From positions 1 to 64,000 of the forward strand of contig CAZWMT010000031.1 in the NCBI GenBank assembly GCA_964635055.1: a stretch of 64,000 nt of DNA, in the 5' to 3' direction. The stretch's first letter is position 1. Each line of letters opens with the position of its first letter. Below the pieces are notes generated by a model. That model was not told the origin of the DNA and searched no databases. It worked only from the letters and a program-made list of their open reading frames with translations. The translations under genes and the position numbers were made by a program. Below, piece after piece: positions 1-8,372 of this stretch. The DNA comes from JAEUJM01 sp964635055. GTDB taxonomy: Bacteria > Actinomycetota > Acidimicrobiia > Acidimicrobiales > DATDAH01.

Positions 1-84
1 GCGAGCGAGGGACGAGCGAGCCTTGACGGTGCGATGAGGCGTCAGCCGAAGAGCGATCAAACAGGCGCCAGCCGAAGAGCGGTC
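1..84. other. Gene-free window edge with short direct repeat
   Basis: No gene is visible before the stop codon of the PmbA-like gene. An imperfect 21-bp direct repeat built on CAGCCGAAGAGCG occupies about 38-58 and 64-84. It may be remnant intergenic repeat; no hairpin terminator is clear. Confidence 0.4.
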
Positions 85-1491
85 CTACAGCGCCTGCGAG
101 ACGCTGCTCATGTTGAAGTCCGGCACGCGGAGGGCAGGTGTGGCGGTGCGGGGGAAGTAGTCCCCCCACTCGCGGGAGAACGACAGCGCGGTGGCCGACG
201 CGGCGGTGAGGCGGTCGAGCAGCGCGATGGGGCTCTCGTTGAAGCGGAAGTTGTTGACCGCGCCGGTGATCTCACCGCCCTCGACCCGGTACACGCCGTC
301 GCGGGTGAGGCCCGTGAGCAGCAGGGTCTGGGGGTCGACCTCACGGATGTACCAGAGGCAGGTCAGCACCAGGCCGTCGTCCACGTCGCGCACCAGGTCG
401 TCCACGTCGCCGGTGGCGCCGTCGACCGCGACGATCAGGTTGTCGATGCCGGGGGTCAGCGCCAGGCCGGTGAGCGCGGACGAATGGCGGGTCTGGACGA
501 GCGCCTCGAGCACACCGTCGCGGATCCACGCCGTGCGGTCGAGGGCCAGCCCGTTGTCGAACACGCTGGCCTCCGCACTGGACGCCGATGCCATCACGAA
601 CGGCGCGCACTCGAGTCCGGGGTGGGCCGGGTCGGACGAGACGGTGACGGGGGAGCGGGACAGCCGCTCGCCCACCCGGGTGCCACCGCCGGGCCGGCTG
701 AACACGGTCTGGCCCTCGTGGGCGTCACGGGCGCCGGCCATCCAGTACGCGTAGACCAACAGGTCGGCCACGGCGGTGGGTGGGAGCACGGTGTCGTAGC
801 GCCCGGCGGGCAGGTCGACCGAGCGGGCCGCCCAGCCCAGCCGGCGCTCCAATTCGGTGTCGAGGGTCAGCGCGTCGACGTCGGTGAAGTCGCGTGTCGA
901 CTGCCCCACCCACGCCGACCGGGTGAGGTCGGTGGACTTGCCCGTGATCCCGACGTGGCCCGAGGGCTGGACGTGGCGGCGACGCAGCCCGGTGGACGAG
1001 CCCAGGTACACGGTGTCGACGGTGTGCTCCACGTAGCCGTAGAGCAGGCGATCGGCGGCTCGGGCCCGTCCGAAGGCCTCGCCCAGCGCCGGCGCGAAGG
1101 CGTCGAACACCGCGATCGAGGTGGACGCCGCCGCGTCGTCCCAGTCGGCGGAGCAGTCGCCGTCGATCAGCGGCGCGGCGTCCTCGGCGGGCCCGGCGGC
1201 GCGGGCCGCGGCATCAGCCGCGGCCACCAACTCGCGCACCACGGCCGGCGTGGCACCGCTGCGCGACATCGACGCGGCCGCGCTGCCCTCGCTGCCGTCG
1301 ACGACAGAGATCACCGAGATCTCGCCGCCGTGCATCACCCCGTTGGTGGTCAGCGTGTTGTTGGCCCAGCGCAGGTTGGCGCTGTCGGAGGCGTCGACCA
1401 GGACGATGCAGTGGTCGGCCGTCGACGCCGCCAGCCCGGCCTCGACCAGGTCCTGGGGTGAGGCGGACGCGCCCGTCGTCCCCGCGGTCAC
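85..1491 (-). CDS. pmbA: PmbA/TldE-family protease subunit
   Basis: 468 aa, GTG start. This is the TldE/PmbA half of the TldD-TldE heterodimeric metallopeptidase, which in other bacteria degrades unfolded peptides and trims modified peptides. The subunit shows no HExxxH zinc motif, as expected for TldE, and ends with the family's Phe-rich C-terminal strand region. Its GTG start overlaps the stop of the tldD gene by 4 bases (GTGA), so the two are translationally coupled and almost certainly co-expressed. Length fits the family (about 450 aa). The call rests on family resemblance plus the diagnostic pairing with TldD. Substrate is unknown; no peptide-precursor gene is visible nearby. Confidence 0.9.
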   Translation of the reverse strand: MTAGTTGASASPQDLVEAGLAASTADHCIVLVDASDSANLRWANNTLTTNGVMHGGEISVISVVDGSEGSAAASMSRSGATPAVVRELVAAADAAARAAGPAEDAAPLIDGDCSADWDDAAASTSIAVFDAFAPALGEAFGRARAADRLLYGYVEHTVDTVYLGSSTGLRRRHVQPSGHVGITGKSTDLTRSAWVGQSTRDFTDVDALTLDTELERRLGWAARSVDLPAGRYDTVLPPTAVADLLVYAYWMAGARDAHEGQTVFSRPGGGTRVGERLSRSPVTVSSDPAHPGLECAPFVMASASSAEASVFDNGLALDRTAWIRDGVLEALVQTRHSSALTGLALTPGIDNLIVAVDGATGDVDDLVRDVDDGLVLTCLWYIREVDPQTLLLTGLTRDGVYRVEGGEITGAVNNFRFNESPIALLDRLTAASATALSFSREWGDYFPRTATPALRVPDFNMSSVSQAL

Positions 1492-2993
1492 GAGCCCGCC
1501 TCCTGGTCGGTGTTGAGTATCCGCACGCGGCGGAACAGTGCCGACGGGCAGCCGTGGCTGACCGGCGCCACCTGGCCGGGCTGGGCCTTGCCGCAGTTGA
1601 ACGCGCCACCCAGCACCCAGGTCCGGGGGCCGCCGACGGCCTCCATCGAGCCCCAGAAGTCGGTGGTGGTGGCCTGGTAGGCGGCGTCGCGCACCTGACC
1701 GGCCAGCTCACCGCCCCGGATCCGGAAGAAGCGCTGGCCGGTGAACTGGAAGTTGAACCGCTGCATGTCGATCGACCACGACCGGTCGCCGACGATGTAG
1801 AGGCCGTCGTCGACCTCGGCGATCAGCCCGGCGGTGTCGGGGCCGTCCGGGGCCGGCTGCAGCGACACGTTCGCCATGCGCTGGATGGGGATGTGGCCGG
1901 GGGAGTCGGCGAAGGCACAGCCGTTCGATCGATCGATGCCCTGCCGGTGGGCCATGCGCCGGTCGATCTGGTAGCCGACCAGCGTGCCGTCGCGGACGAT
2001 GTCCCACGACTGGGTGGCGACCCCCTCGTCGTCGTAGCCGATGGTGGCCAGGCCGTGCTCGACCATGCGGTCGGCGGTCACGTGCATCGCGGGTGAGCCG
2101 TAGCGCAGGCTGCCCAGCTTGTCCCAGGTGGCGAACGAGGTGCCGGCGTAGTTGGCCTCGTAGCCCAGGGCCCGGTCGAGCTCGGTGGCGTGGCCGATCG
2201 ACTCGTGGATGGTGAGCCACAGGTTCGACGGGTCGATCACCAGGTCGTAGGTGCCGGCGTCGACCGACGGGGCAGCCAGCTTCTCCGCGAGCAGCGCCGG
2301 CAGGGCGTCGATCTCGCTGTCCCAGTCGTAGCCGTCCACCAGGTACTCCCAACCCCGGCCGACCGGCGGAGCGATGGTGCGCATCGAGTCGAAACGACCG
2401 GTGGAGCCGTCGTGGCCGTGGGCCTCGATCGTCGGGTGCAGCCGCACCCGCTGCTGCGTGGTGACCGTGCCGGCCAGGTCGGCGTAGAACTTGTTCTCGA
2501 CCACCTGCTCGACGCCGGCGCTCACGTGGTCGACCGCGTCCGCCGCCAGCAGGCGCCGGCTCCAGTCGCCCAGACGGGCGACCTTGTCGGCCAACGGCAC
2601 CGAGCGCGGGTCGATCTCGTAGCTCGAGACCCACGTGGCGTCCGGGTGGACCGGCTCGTCGGCCAACTCGATGCGCTCGGCGCTGATGGGGGCCGACACC
2701 TCGGCGACGGCAACGGCCTCGTCCACCGCTCGCACGGCGCTCTCGGGGCTCAGGTCGATGGCGGCGGCGAAGCCCCACGTGCCGTCGGCGACCACCCGGA
2801 CGGCGAAGCCCGTCTCCTCGGTGTCCTGGGCACCCTCGAGGTTGCCGTCACGGAGCCTGATGCCCTGGCCCTGGAGGCGCTCGAGCCGGAAGTCGGCGTG
2901 CTCGACCCCCCGGTCGCGCGCCCGCTGCAGCGCGGCATCGGCCATCGATCGCATCGGGAGGTCCAGGAACCCGGGGTCGATCTCATGGGACAT
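1488..2993 (-). CDS. tldD: TldD-family zinc metalloprotease
   Basis: 501 aa, ATG start. It is the catalytic subunit of the TldD/TldE protease. The zinc-binding motif HESIGH is at residues 263-268, matching the HExxGH of the family, and a C-terminal GxFNCGKxQPG region supplies the conserved cysteine usually listed as a metal ligand. It overlaps the downstream pmbA-like gene by 4 bases on the minus strand. The pair is complete, so the complex is probably functional. In bacteria TldD/E acts in the cytoplasm; no signal peptide is seen. No precursor of a ribosomal peptide was found within reach, so a general proteolysis role is as likely as peptide maturation. Confidence 0.93.
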   Translation of the reverse strand: MSHEIDPGFLDLPMRSMADAALQRARDRGVEHADFRLERLQGQGIRLRDGNLEGAQDTEETGFAVRVVADGTWGFAAAIDLSPESAVRAVDEAVAVAEVSAPISAERIELADEPVHPDATWVSSYEIDPRSVPLADKVARLGDWSRRLLAADAVDHVSAGVEQVVENKFYADLAGTVTTQQRVRLHPTIEAHGHDGSTGRFDSMRTIAPPVGRGWEYLVDGYDWDSEIDALPALLAEKLAAPSVDAGTYDLVIDPSNLWLTIHESIGHATELDRALGYEANYAGTSFATWDKLGSLRYGSPAMHVTADRMVEHGLATIGYDDEGVATQSWDIVRDGTLVGYQIDRRMAHRQGIDRSNGCAFADSPGHIPIQRMANVSLQPAPDGPDTAGLIAEVDDGLYIVGDRSWSIDMQRFNFQFTGQRFFRIRGGELAGQVRDAAYQATTTDFWGSMEAVGGPRTWVLGGAFNCGKAQPGQVAPVSHGCPSALFRRVRILNTDQEAGS

Positions 2994-3057
2994 GGCGGGA
3001 AGGGTACGGCGGGTGGAGCGGTCGGCGCATCGGGGCCTGGGCAGAGGTGACGTTGCA

Positions 3058-3177
3058 CAGCGGAGCGGAGCAGCGACGACGGCGAACCGATGCCCGGGGC
3101 GCTCCGACGACGGAGGTGATGCGCAGCGATCAGGAAGTCGGTCCAGGCGGCTACGTTGCCAGCGGAGCGCAGCAGCG
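3058..3177. repeat. Two copies of an imperfect intergenic repeat
   Basis: The 254-base gap between divergent tldD and the thiolase holds two related stretches. Both have an ACGTTGC lead followed by CAGCGGAGCGGAGCAGCG (3058-3075) or CAGCGGAGCGCAGCAGCG (3160-3177). A third relative, without the lead, is at 31818-31835. Nothing else was recognised in the gap apart from the thiolase ribosome binding site. Confidence 0.5.
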
Positions 3178-3247
3178 CCGAGGGGTCGACCAGGGCCCCG
3201 CAGGGGCGCCGGCGATGTCGGTGCACGTCAGCAGAGGAGCCAGTGTG

Positions 3248-4438
3248 ATGCAGATCCGCGAGGCCGTGATCGTGGACACGGTGCGCACACCGATCGGCAA
3301 GCGCAAGGGCGCGCTGGCGACGTGGCACCCCGCCGACCTGCTCGGGTTCACGCTCGAGGCGCTGCTCGACCGCAACGACGTCGACCCGGGCCGCATCGAC
3401 GACGTGGTGGGCGGCTGCGTCAACCAGGTGGGGGAGCAGAGCAACAACGTCGCCCGCAACGCCTGGATCGGTGCCGGCCTCCCCTGGCACGTGCCCGCCA
3501 CCAGCGTCGACCGCCAGTGCGGCTCGTCGCAACAGGCGGTGCACTTCGTGGCCCAGGCGGTCATGGCCGGCTCGTACGACGTGGCCATCGCCTGCGGCGT
3601 CGAGTCGATGAGCCGCGTGCCCATGGGCTCCAACGCCAAGGGGGGCGTGGGCCCGTTCAGCGCCGACTGGATCGCCGCGGTGGGCGGTCGCTTCCACCCG
3701 ACCCAGTTCGAGGTGAGCCAGGTCCTGGCCGAGAAGTTCGGCGTCACCCGCGAGGACATGGACGCCTTCGCGGTCGAGAGCCACCGCCGGGCCTGGGAGA
3801 ACACCGAGAACGGGTGGTTCGCCGACGAGCTCGTGCCGGTGCCCCTCAAGGACGAGGAGGGCAACCTCACCGGCGACGTGCTCGACCGCGACCAGGGCAT
3901 CCGCCCCGAGAGCACGATGGAGAGCCTGGCGAAGCTGCCGAGCGCCATGAGCTGGGACCCCGACACCGCCCCCGACATCACGGCGGGCAACGCCTCCCAG
4001 ATGTCCGACGGCGCCGCCGCGATGCTGATCGCCAGCCGTGAGTTCGCCGAGGCCAACGGCCTGCCCGTCCGGGCCGCCTTCCGCCACCTCGTGGTCGCCG
4101 CCGAGGACCCGTACCTCGTGCTGTCCGCCCCCAACCCGGCCACCCGCAAGCTGCTCGAGCGGTCGGGCATGTCCATCTCGGACTTCGACACGATGGAGTG
4201 CAACGAGGCCTTCGCCGCCATCGCCCTCATGTGGGCCCGGGAGTTCGAGCCCGACATGGCCCGGTACAACCCCCGCGGCGGCGCCATCGCCATCGGTCAC
4301 CCGCTGGGCGCCAGCGGCGTGCGCATCATGACCACCCTGCTGCACGACCTCGAGGCCACCGGTGGCCGGTTCGGCTTCCAGACCATGTGCGAGGGCGGTG
4401 GCCAGGCCAACGCCACCGTCATCGAGCGGCTCGACTAA
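3248..4438 (+). CDS. Thiolase (acetyl-CoA acyltransferase), FadA6-like
   Basis: 396 aa from the ATG at 3248, chosen because AGAGGAG ends 8 bases upstream; a longer in-frame reading from 3047 has no ribosome site. It is a thiolase cleaving 3-ketoacyl-CoA with CoA. The nucleophile is Cys91 (DRQCGSS), the His is in GHPLG, and the second cysteine is Cys381 (MCEGGG). The C-terminal MCEGGGxAN-IERL signature resembles the mycobacterial FadA6 steroid thiolase more than biosynthetic PhaA, although this is from memory. It stands alone on the plus strand just before metY. Given the steroid genes elsewhere in the window, a role in ring or side-chain beta-oxidation is plausible but not shown. Confidence 0.85.
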   Translation: MQIREAVIVDTVRTPIGKRKGALATWHPADLLGFTLEALLDRNDVDPGRIDDVVGGCVNQVGEQSNNVARNAWIGAGLPWHVPATSVDRQCGSSQQAVHFVAQAVMAGSYDVAIACGVESMSRVPMGSNAKGGVGPFSADWIAAVGGRFHPTQFEVSQVLAEKFGVTREDMDAFAVESHRRAWENTENGWFADELVPVPLKDEEGNLTGDVLDRDQGIRPESTMESLAKLPSAMSWDPDTAPDITAGNASQMSDGAAAMLIASREFAEANGLPVRAAFRHLVVAAEDPYLVLSAPNPATRKLLERSGMSISDFDTMECNEAFAAIALMWAREFEPDMARYNPRGGAIAIGHPLGASGVRIMTTLLHDLEATGGRFGFQTMCEGGGQANATVIERLD

Positions 4439-4524
4439 TACCTGACCTTTCGCATCGACTTTTGGGGGAAAGGCTGGCTAGGGTGACGCCCTCATCCCGT
4501 AGGAGCACGTCCCGGAGGTAGGTC

Positions 4525-5841
4525 ATGAGTCAGTCCGATTGGGGTTTCGAGACCCGGCAGGTGCACGCCGGCCAGGAGCCCGACCCCACGACCGGGTCGC
4601 GCGCCGTCCCCATCTACCAGACCACCGCCTACCAGTTCCGTGACACCAAGCACGCCGCCGACCTGTTCGCCCTGGCCGAGATCGGCAACATCTACACCCG
4701 CATCATGAACCCCACGCAGGGCGTGTTCGAGGCCCGCGTGGCGTCGCTCGAGGGGGCCACCGAGACCGCGGTCGGTCTGCCCGGCGCGCTGGCGGTGTCG
4801 AGCGGCCAGGCCGCCGAGCACATCGCCATCCTCAACCTGGCCGAGGCCGGCAGCCACATCGTCGCCTCGGCGGCGCTCTACGGCGGCACGTACAACCTCT
4901 TCCACTACACCTTCCCCAAGATCGGCATCGACGTCACCTTCGTCGAGGACCCCGACGACCTCGAGGCGTGGCAGGCGGCCGTGCGCCCCAACACCAAGGC
5001 CTTCTACGGCGAGTCGATCGGCAACCCCCGCAACGACTTCCTCGACATCGAGGGTGTGGCCAAGGTCGCCCACGACAACGGCGTACCCCTCATCGTGGAC
5101 AACACCGTCGCCACCCCGTACCTGATCCGCCCGTTCGAGTGGGGCGCCGACATCGTGGTGCACTCGGCCACCAAGTTCATCGGCGGCCACGGCACCTCGA
5201 TCGGCGGCGTCATCGTCGACGGCGGGTCGTTCGACTTCAGCGCCAACGACAAGTTCCCACAGTTCACCGAGCCCGACCCCAGCTACCACGGCCTGGCCTT
5301 CTGGCCGGCGCTGGGTGCGGGGTCCTACATCATCAAGGCCCGGGTGCAACTGTTGCGCGACCTGGGCTCGGCCACCACGCCGTTCAACTCGTTCCTGTTC
5401 CTGCAGGGCCTCGAGACGCTGAGCCTGCGCATGGAGCGTCACTTCGCCAACGCCAACGCGGTCGCCGCCTACCTCGAGTCGCACGATCAGGTGGACTCGG
5501 TGGCGTTCGCTGGGCTCGAGTCGTCGCGGTGGAAGGCGCGGGCCGACAGGTACGGCGGTGGTCGGGGCTACGGCTCGGTGCCGGCGTTCGTGATCAAGGG
5601 CGGCCGGGAGGCCGGCGTGAGGTTCGTCGAGGCCCTCGAGCTGCACAGCCACCTGGCCAACATCGGTGACGTGCGCAGCCTGGTGATCCAGCCGTCCACC
5701 ACCACCCACAGCCAGCTCACCGAGCAGGAGCAGCTGACCACCGGCGTGGAGGCGGGCCTGATCCGCCTCTCGGTGGGCCTCGAGTCGATCGACGACATCA
5801 TCGCCGACCTCGAGAAGGGCTTCGCCGCCGCCGCCGGCTGA
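4525..5841 (+). CDS. metY: O-acetylhomoserine sulfhydrylase (MetY/Cys-Met PLP family)
   Basis: 438 aa, ATG preceded by GGAGGT. It is a pyridoxal-phosphate enzyme of the Cys/Met metabolism family that makes homocysteine from O-acetylhomoserine and sulfide. The Schiff-base lysine is K217 in SATKF, and the N-terminal YxRxxNPT segment (IYTRIMNPT) and long C-terminal SxGxE region (SVGLES) are typical of MetY rather than of MetB or MetC. Length (about 430 aa) also fits MetY. The 86-base upstream gap is too short for, and shows no sign of, a SAM riboswitch. Neighbouring genes are unrelated, so it is probably monocistronic, ending at a strong inverted repeat. Confidence 0.9.
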   Translation: MSQSDWGFETRQVHAGQEPDPTTGSRAVPIYQTTAYQFRDTKHAADLFALAEIGNIYTRIMNPTQGVFEARVASLEGATETAVGLPGALAVSSGQAAEHIAILNLAEAGSHIVASAALYGGTYNLFHYTFPKIGIDVTFVEDPDDLEAWQAAVRPNTKAFYGESIGNPRNDFLDIEGVAKVAHDNGVPLIVDNTVATPYLIRPFEWGADIVVHSATKFIGGHGTSIGGVIVDGGSFDFSANDKFPQFTEPDPSYHGLAFWPALGAGSYIIKARVQLLRDLGSATTPFNSFLFLQGLETLSLRMERHFANANAVAAYLESHDQVDSVAFAGLESSRWKARADRYGGGRGYGSVPAFVIKGGREAGVRFVEALELHSHLANIGDVRSLVIQPSTTTHSQLTEQEQLTTGVEAGLIRLSVGLESIDDIIADLEKGFAAAAG

Positions 5842-5848
5842 TCGTCGG

Positions 5849-5900
5849 CGAACTGGCGCCCGATCCTGTCGTCCCGGCGACCGAATCGGGCGCCAGTTCG
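5849..5900. terminator. 16-bp inverted repeat between convergent genes (element family A)
   Basis: Perfect 16-bp arms CGAACTGGCGCCCGAT (5849-5864) and its complement (5885-5900), separated by 20 bases. It lies between the ends of metY and the minus-strand acyl-CoA dehydrogenase. There is no T-run. Close relatives occur at 37563-37602 and 54897-54937, so it may be a dispersed element used as a bidirectional terminator. Confidence 0.7.
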
Positions 5901-5905
5901 GGCCG

Positions 5906-7117
5906 TTACTTCTTGGGGAGGCGGATGGCCTTGTCAGCCAGGATGTTCTTCTGCACCTCGGTGGTGCCGGCGCCGATCGAGGTGTAGCGCTGGTACAGGT
6001 AGAGGCGGTTCCAGGCGCCGCCGTCGGCGGCGTCGGGGCCGCCCTTGGCCATCATCCCGGCCGGGCCCAGCAGGTCGACGGCCAGCTCGGCCAGGGTCTG
6101 GGCCAGGTGGCTCCACTGCAGTTTGGCCAGTGGCACCTCGGGCCAGTTGGGCTCGCCCTTCAGGATCTTGGACAGCGCCCGGTAGTTGAGCAGCTTGGTG
6201 TACTCGATGTCGGTGTGGGCCCGGGCCACCCGCTCGCGGATGCCGGGGTCGCGCAGGGCGTCGGGGTTGGCCGAGCGGGCCAGGTTCACCATGGCGTCGA
6301 GGTCGGAGCGCATGGTGATGGCCAGGCCGGCGGTGCCCACCCGCTCGTGGCCGAGGGTGCCCATGGCGACCTGCCAGCCGGCGCCCTCGTCGCCGAGGCG
6401 GTAGGCCGCCGGCACGCGGGCGTCGGTGAAGAACACCTCGTTGAACATGTCCTCGCCGGCGATGTCGCGGACCGTGCGGCACTCGATGCCGTCGGCCTCC
6501 ATGTCCACGATCAGGGCGGTGATCCCCACGTGCTTCTCGCCCCGCTCGATGGCCCCCGGGTCGGTGCGCACCAGGAAGAGGCCCCACTTGGCGATGTGGG
6601 CGGACGAGATCCAGATCTTCTGGCCGTTCACCACGTAGTCGTCGCCGTCGAGCACCGCCGTGGTGCGCAGGTTGGCCAGGTCACTGCCCGCCTCCGGCTC
6701 GGTGAAGCCCTGGCACCAGTGGTCGTCGGCGTTGAGGATGTTGGGGATCCACCGCTGCTTCTGCTCGTCGGTGCCCCAGCGGATGATCATCGGGCCGATC
6801 TGCCACAAGCCGTTGGCGTTGTAGATGCCCGGCGTGCGGTACTGCGACTGGGTCTCGGAGTAGATGACGTTCTGGGTCACCGTGGCCTCGCGGCCGCCCC
6901 ACTCCTTGGGCCAGTTGATGGCCGCCCACTGCCCCTCGTTGAGCTTGCGCTGCCACGCCCGTCGGCGCTCCATCGACTTCATCGTGCCGGAGGACGAGTC
7001 CGGCGGGTCGGCGTCGTCACTGGACCACTCGGCGAGGAAGGGGTCGAGGTGCTCGTCCAGCCACGACCGCAATTCGTCTCGAAAGGCCTCGTCCTCGGCG
7101 GTGTGGGCGAAGTCCAT
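5906..7117 (-). CDS. Acyl-CoA dehydrogenase (FadE family)
   Basis: 403 aa from the ATG at 7117 (reads MDFAHTAED), the typical family N-terminus; upstream codons in the same frame belong to antisense of the next gene. It oxidises an acyl-CoA to the 2-enoyl-CoA with FAD. Family marks are the FTEPEAGSDLAN motif, the VNGQKIW strand and a C-terminal GTTEVQKNILA helix. Full length. It is divergently paired, 27 bp apart, with another acyl-CoA dehydrogenase (7145-8242), the arrangement expected for the alpha and beta partners of the heteromeric dehydrogenases known in steroid degraders. A perfect 16-bp palindrome fills the gap. Substrate unknown. Confidence 0.9.
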   Translation of the reverse strand: MDFAHTAEDEAFRDELRSWLDEHLDPFLAEWSSDDADPPDSSSGTMKSMERRRAWQRKLNEGQWAAINWPKEWGGREATVTQNVIYSETQSQYRTPGIYNANGLWQIGPMIIRWGTDEQKQRWIPNILNADDHWCQGFTEPEAGSDLANLRTTAVLDGDDYVVNGQKIWISSAHIAKWGLFLVRTDPGAIERGEKHVGITALIVDMEADGIECRTVRDIAGEDMFNEVFFTDARVPAAYRLGDEGAGWQVAMGTLGHERVGTAGLAITMRSDLDAMVNLARSANPDALRDPGIRERVARAHTDIEYTKLLNYRALSKILKGEPNWPEVPLAKLQWSHLAQTLAELAVDLLGPAGMMAKGGPDAADGGAWNRLYLYQRYTSIGAGTTEVQKNILADKAIRLPKK

Positions 7118-7121
7118 GTAC

Positions 7122-7137
7122 CTGACACTAGTGTCAG
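7122..7137. promoter_or_regulatory. Palindromic operator CTGACACTAGTGTCAG
   Basis: A perfect 16-bp palindrome fills most of the 27-bp gap between two divergent acyl-CoA dehydrogenase start codons. It must overlap both promoters or transcript starts. It shares CTGAC...GTCAG ends with sites at 25787, 58348 and 63406 but has a 6-base rather than 5-base centre. A TetR-type repressor is the likely ligand (inference). Confidence 0.7.
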
Positions 7138-7144
7138 CTTTGCC

Positions 7145-8242
7145 ATGGAATTCACGTTCAGCGACGACCAGGAGGCCCTTCGGGGGGCGGTGCGCCAGTT
7201 CCTCGCGGCCGAGAGCCCCATGTCCTACGTGCGCGAGCGGTGGGAGGCCGACGACGGTGTCACCGACGACGTGTGGCGCCACCTGGTCGAGCTGGGCTGG
7301 ACCGGTTTGCTCGTGCCCGAGGCGCAGGGCGGCCTGGGTCTCGGGCTCGTCGATCTGGTGGTGGTGCAGGAGGAGATGGGACGGGTGCCCTTCCCCGGCC
7401 CCTACTTCTCGTCGTCGGTGCTGGCCACCCTGGCGGCCGTGCGGCTGGGCCTCACCGACCGCTCCACCTCGCTGGCGGCGGGCGAGACCACCGGCAGCGT
7501 CGCGCTCGACGAGCTCGGCCACGGTGACCCGGTCGACCGCGTGCGCACGCGGGCCAGCCGCAAGAGCGGGACGTGGCGCCTCACCGGGCTGAAGCCCGTG
7601 GTGCTCGATGGCCACCGAGCCGACTGGGTGCTGGTGGTGGCCCGCACCCAGGAGGGCCTGGGCACGTTCGTCATCGAGCAGCCCCAGGCCGAGTTGGTAC
7701 CCACGTGGGACGCCGGCCGCAAGGTGGCCCGCCTCGAGTTGGCCGATACGCCGGCCGAGCCGGTGGGGCCCGTCGGCGATCACACCGCCCTCTGGAGGCG
7801 GGTGGCCGACGACGCGAACGTGGCCCTCTGCGCCGAGTTGGTGGGCGCGATGGAGCAGGCCCACCACCTGGCGGTGGAGTACGCCAAGGTGCGCGTGCAG
7901 TTCGGCCGTCCCATCGCCGCCTTCCAGGTGATCAAGCACAAGGCGGTCGACATGTTGCACCGCCTCGAGCTGTCGCGGGTGGGCACGCACTACGCCGCCT
8001 GGGCGTCCGACGCCGAGGAGCCGGTGCGGGCCGAGGCCGTGGCCATGGCCAAGGGCTACGTGCCCGAGGCGGCCAACTTCGTGACCGCGGAGTGCATCCA
8101 GATCCACGGCGGCGTGGGCTTCACCTGGGACTGTGATGCCCACCTGTTCTACCGCCGGGCCAAGCAGAACGACCTGCTCCTCGGGTACCAGGGCTGGGCG
8201 CGCGAGCGCCTCGCCGACCTGGTGCTGGCCGGTGCCTCCTGA
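7145..8242 (+). CDS. Acyl-CoA dehydrogenase, possible partner subunit
   Basis: 365 aa from ATG 7145 (MEFTFSDDQ). It belongs to the acyl-CoA dehydrogenase family: helical N-domain, middle strand domain, and C-domain with the IQIHGGVGFTW motif near the end. Shorter than its divergent neighbour, it resembles the smaller FadE proteins that form alpha2-beta2 enzymes with a second FadE in actinobacterial steroid degradation; that pairing here is inferred from the shared 27-bp promoter gap. The upstream in-frame extension is antisense to the neighbour and was discarded. No downstream operon partner: the next gene has its own promoter. Confidence 0.87.
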   Translation: MEFTFSDDQEALRGAVRQFLAAESPMSYVRERWEADDGVTDDVWRHLVELGWTGLLVPEAQGGLGLGLVDLVVVQEEMGRVPFPGPYFSSSVLATLAAVRLGLTDRSTSLAAGETTGSVALDELGHGDPVDRVRTRASRKSGTWRLTGLKPVVLDGHRADWVLVVARTQEGLGTFVIEQPQAELVPTWDAGRKVARLELADTPAEPVGPVGDHTALWRRVADDANVALCAELVGAMEQAHHLAVEYAKVRVQFGRPIAAFQVIKHKAVDMLHRLELSRVGTHYAAWASDAEEPVRAEAVAMAKGYVPEAANFVTAECIQIHGGVGFTWDCDAHLFYRRAKQNDLLLGYQGWARERLADLVLAGAS

Positions 8243-8335
8243 CCGACCGGTCCGTCAGGCGTGGTCCCGAGTAGTGCTGAAATCACCACCCTCCGTGGCA
8301 TCCCCGAGCGTGCCCAGCACCCTCCGTCGTACGGC

Positions 8336-8364
8336 TTGACACTGACGAAGGGTGGTCACATAGT
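8336..8364 (+). promoter_or_regulatory. Promoter for a leaderless GGDEF-EAL transcript
   Basis: TTGACA at 8336-8341, a 17-bp spacer, then CATAGT at 8359-8364. The GTG start is at 8373, only 8 bases after the -10, so transcription should begin at or next to the start codon. Confidence 0.6.
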
Positions 8365-8372
8365 CACGCCAA

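Noticed and set aside
4439..4524. Possible SAM riboswitch before metY
   Set aside because: The gap is only 86 bases and shows no conserved SAM aptamer features or terminator stem.
8239..8256. CTGAC...GTCAG palindrome at the end of the dehydrogenase gene
   Set aside because: The arms are 10 bases apart rather than 5 or 6 and the site overlaps the stop codon; more likely a chance or terminator-related symmetry than the same operator.
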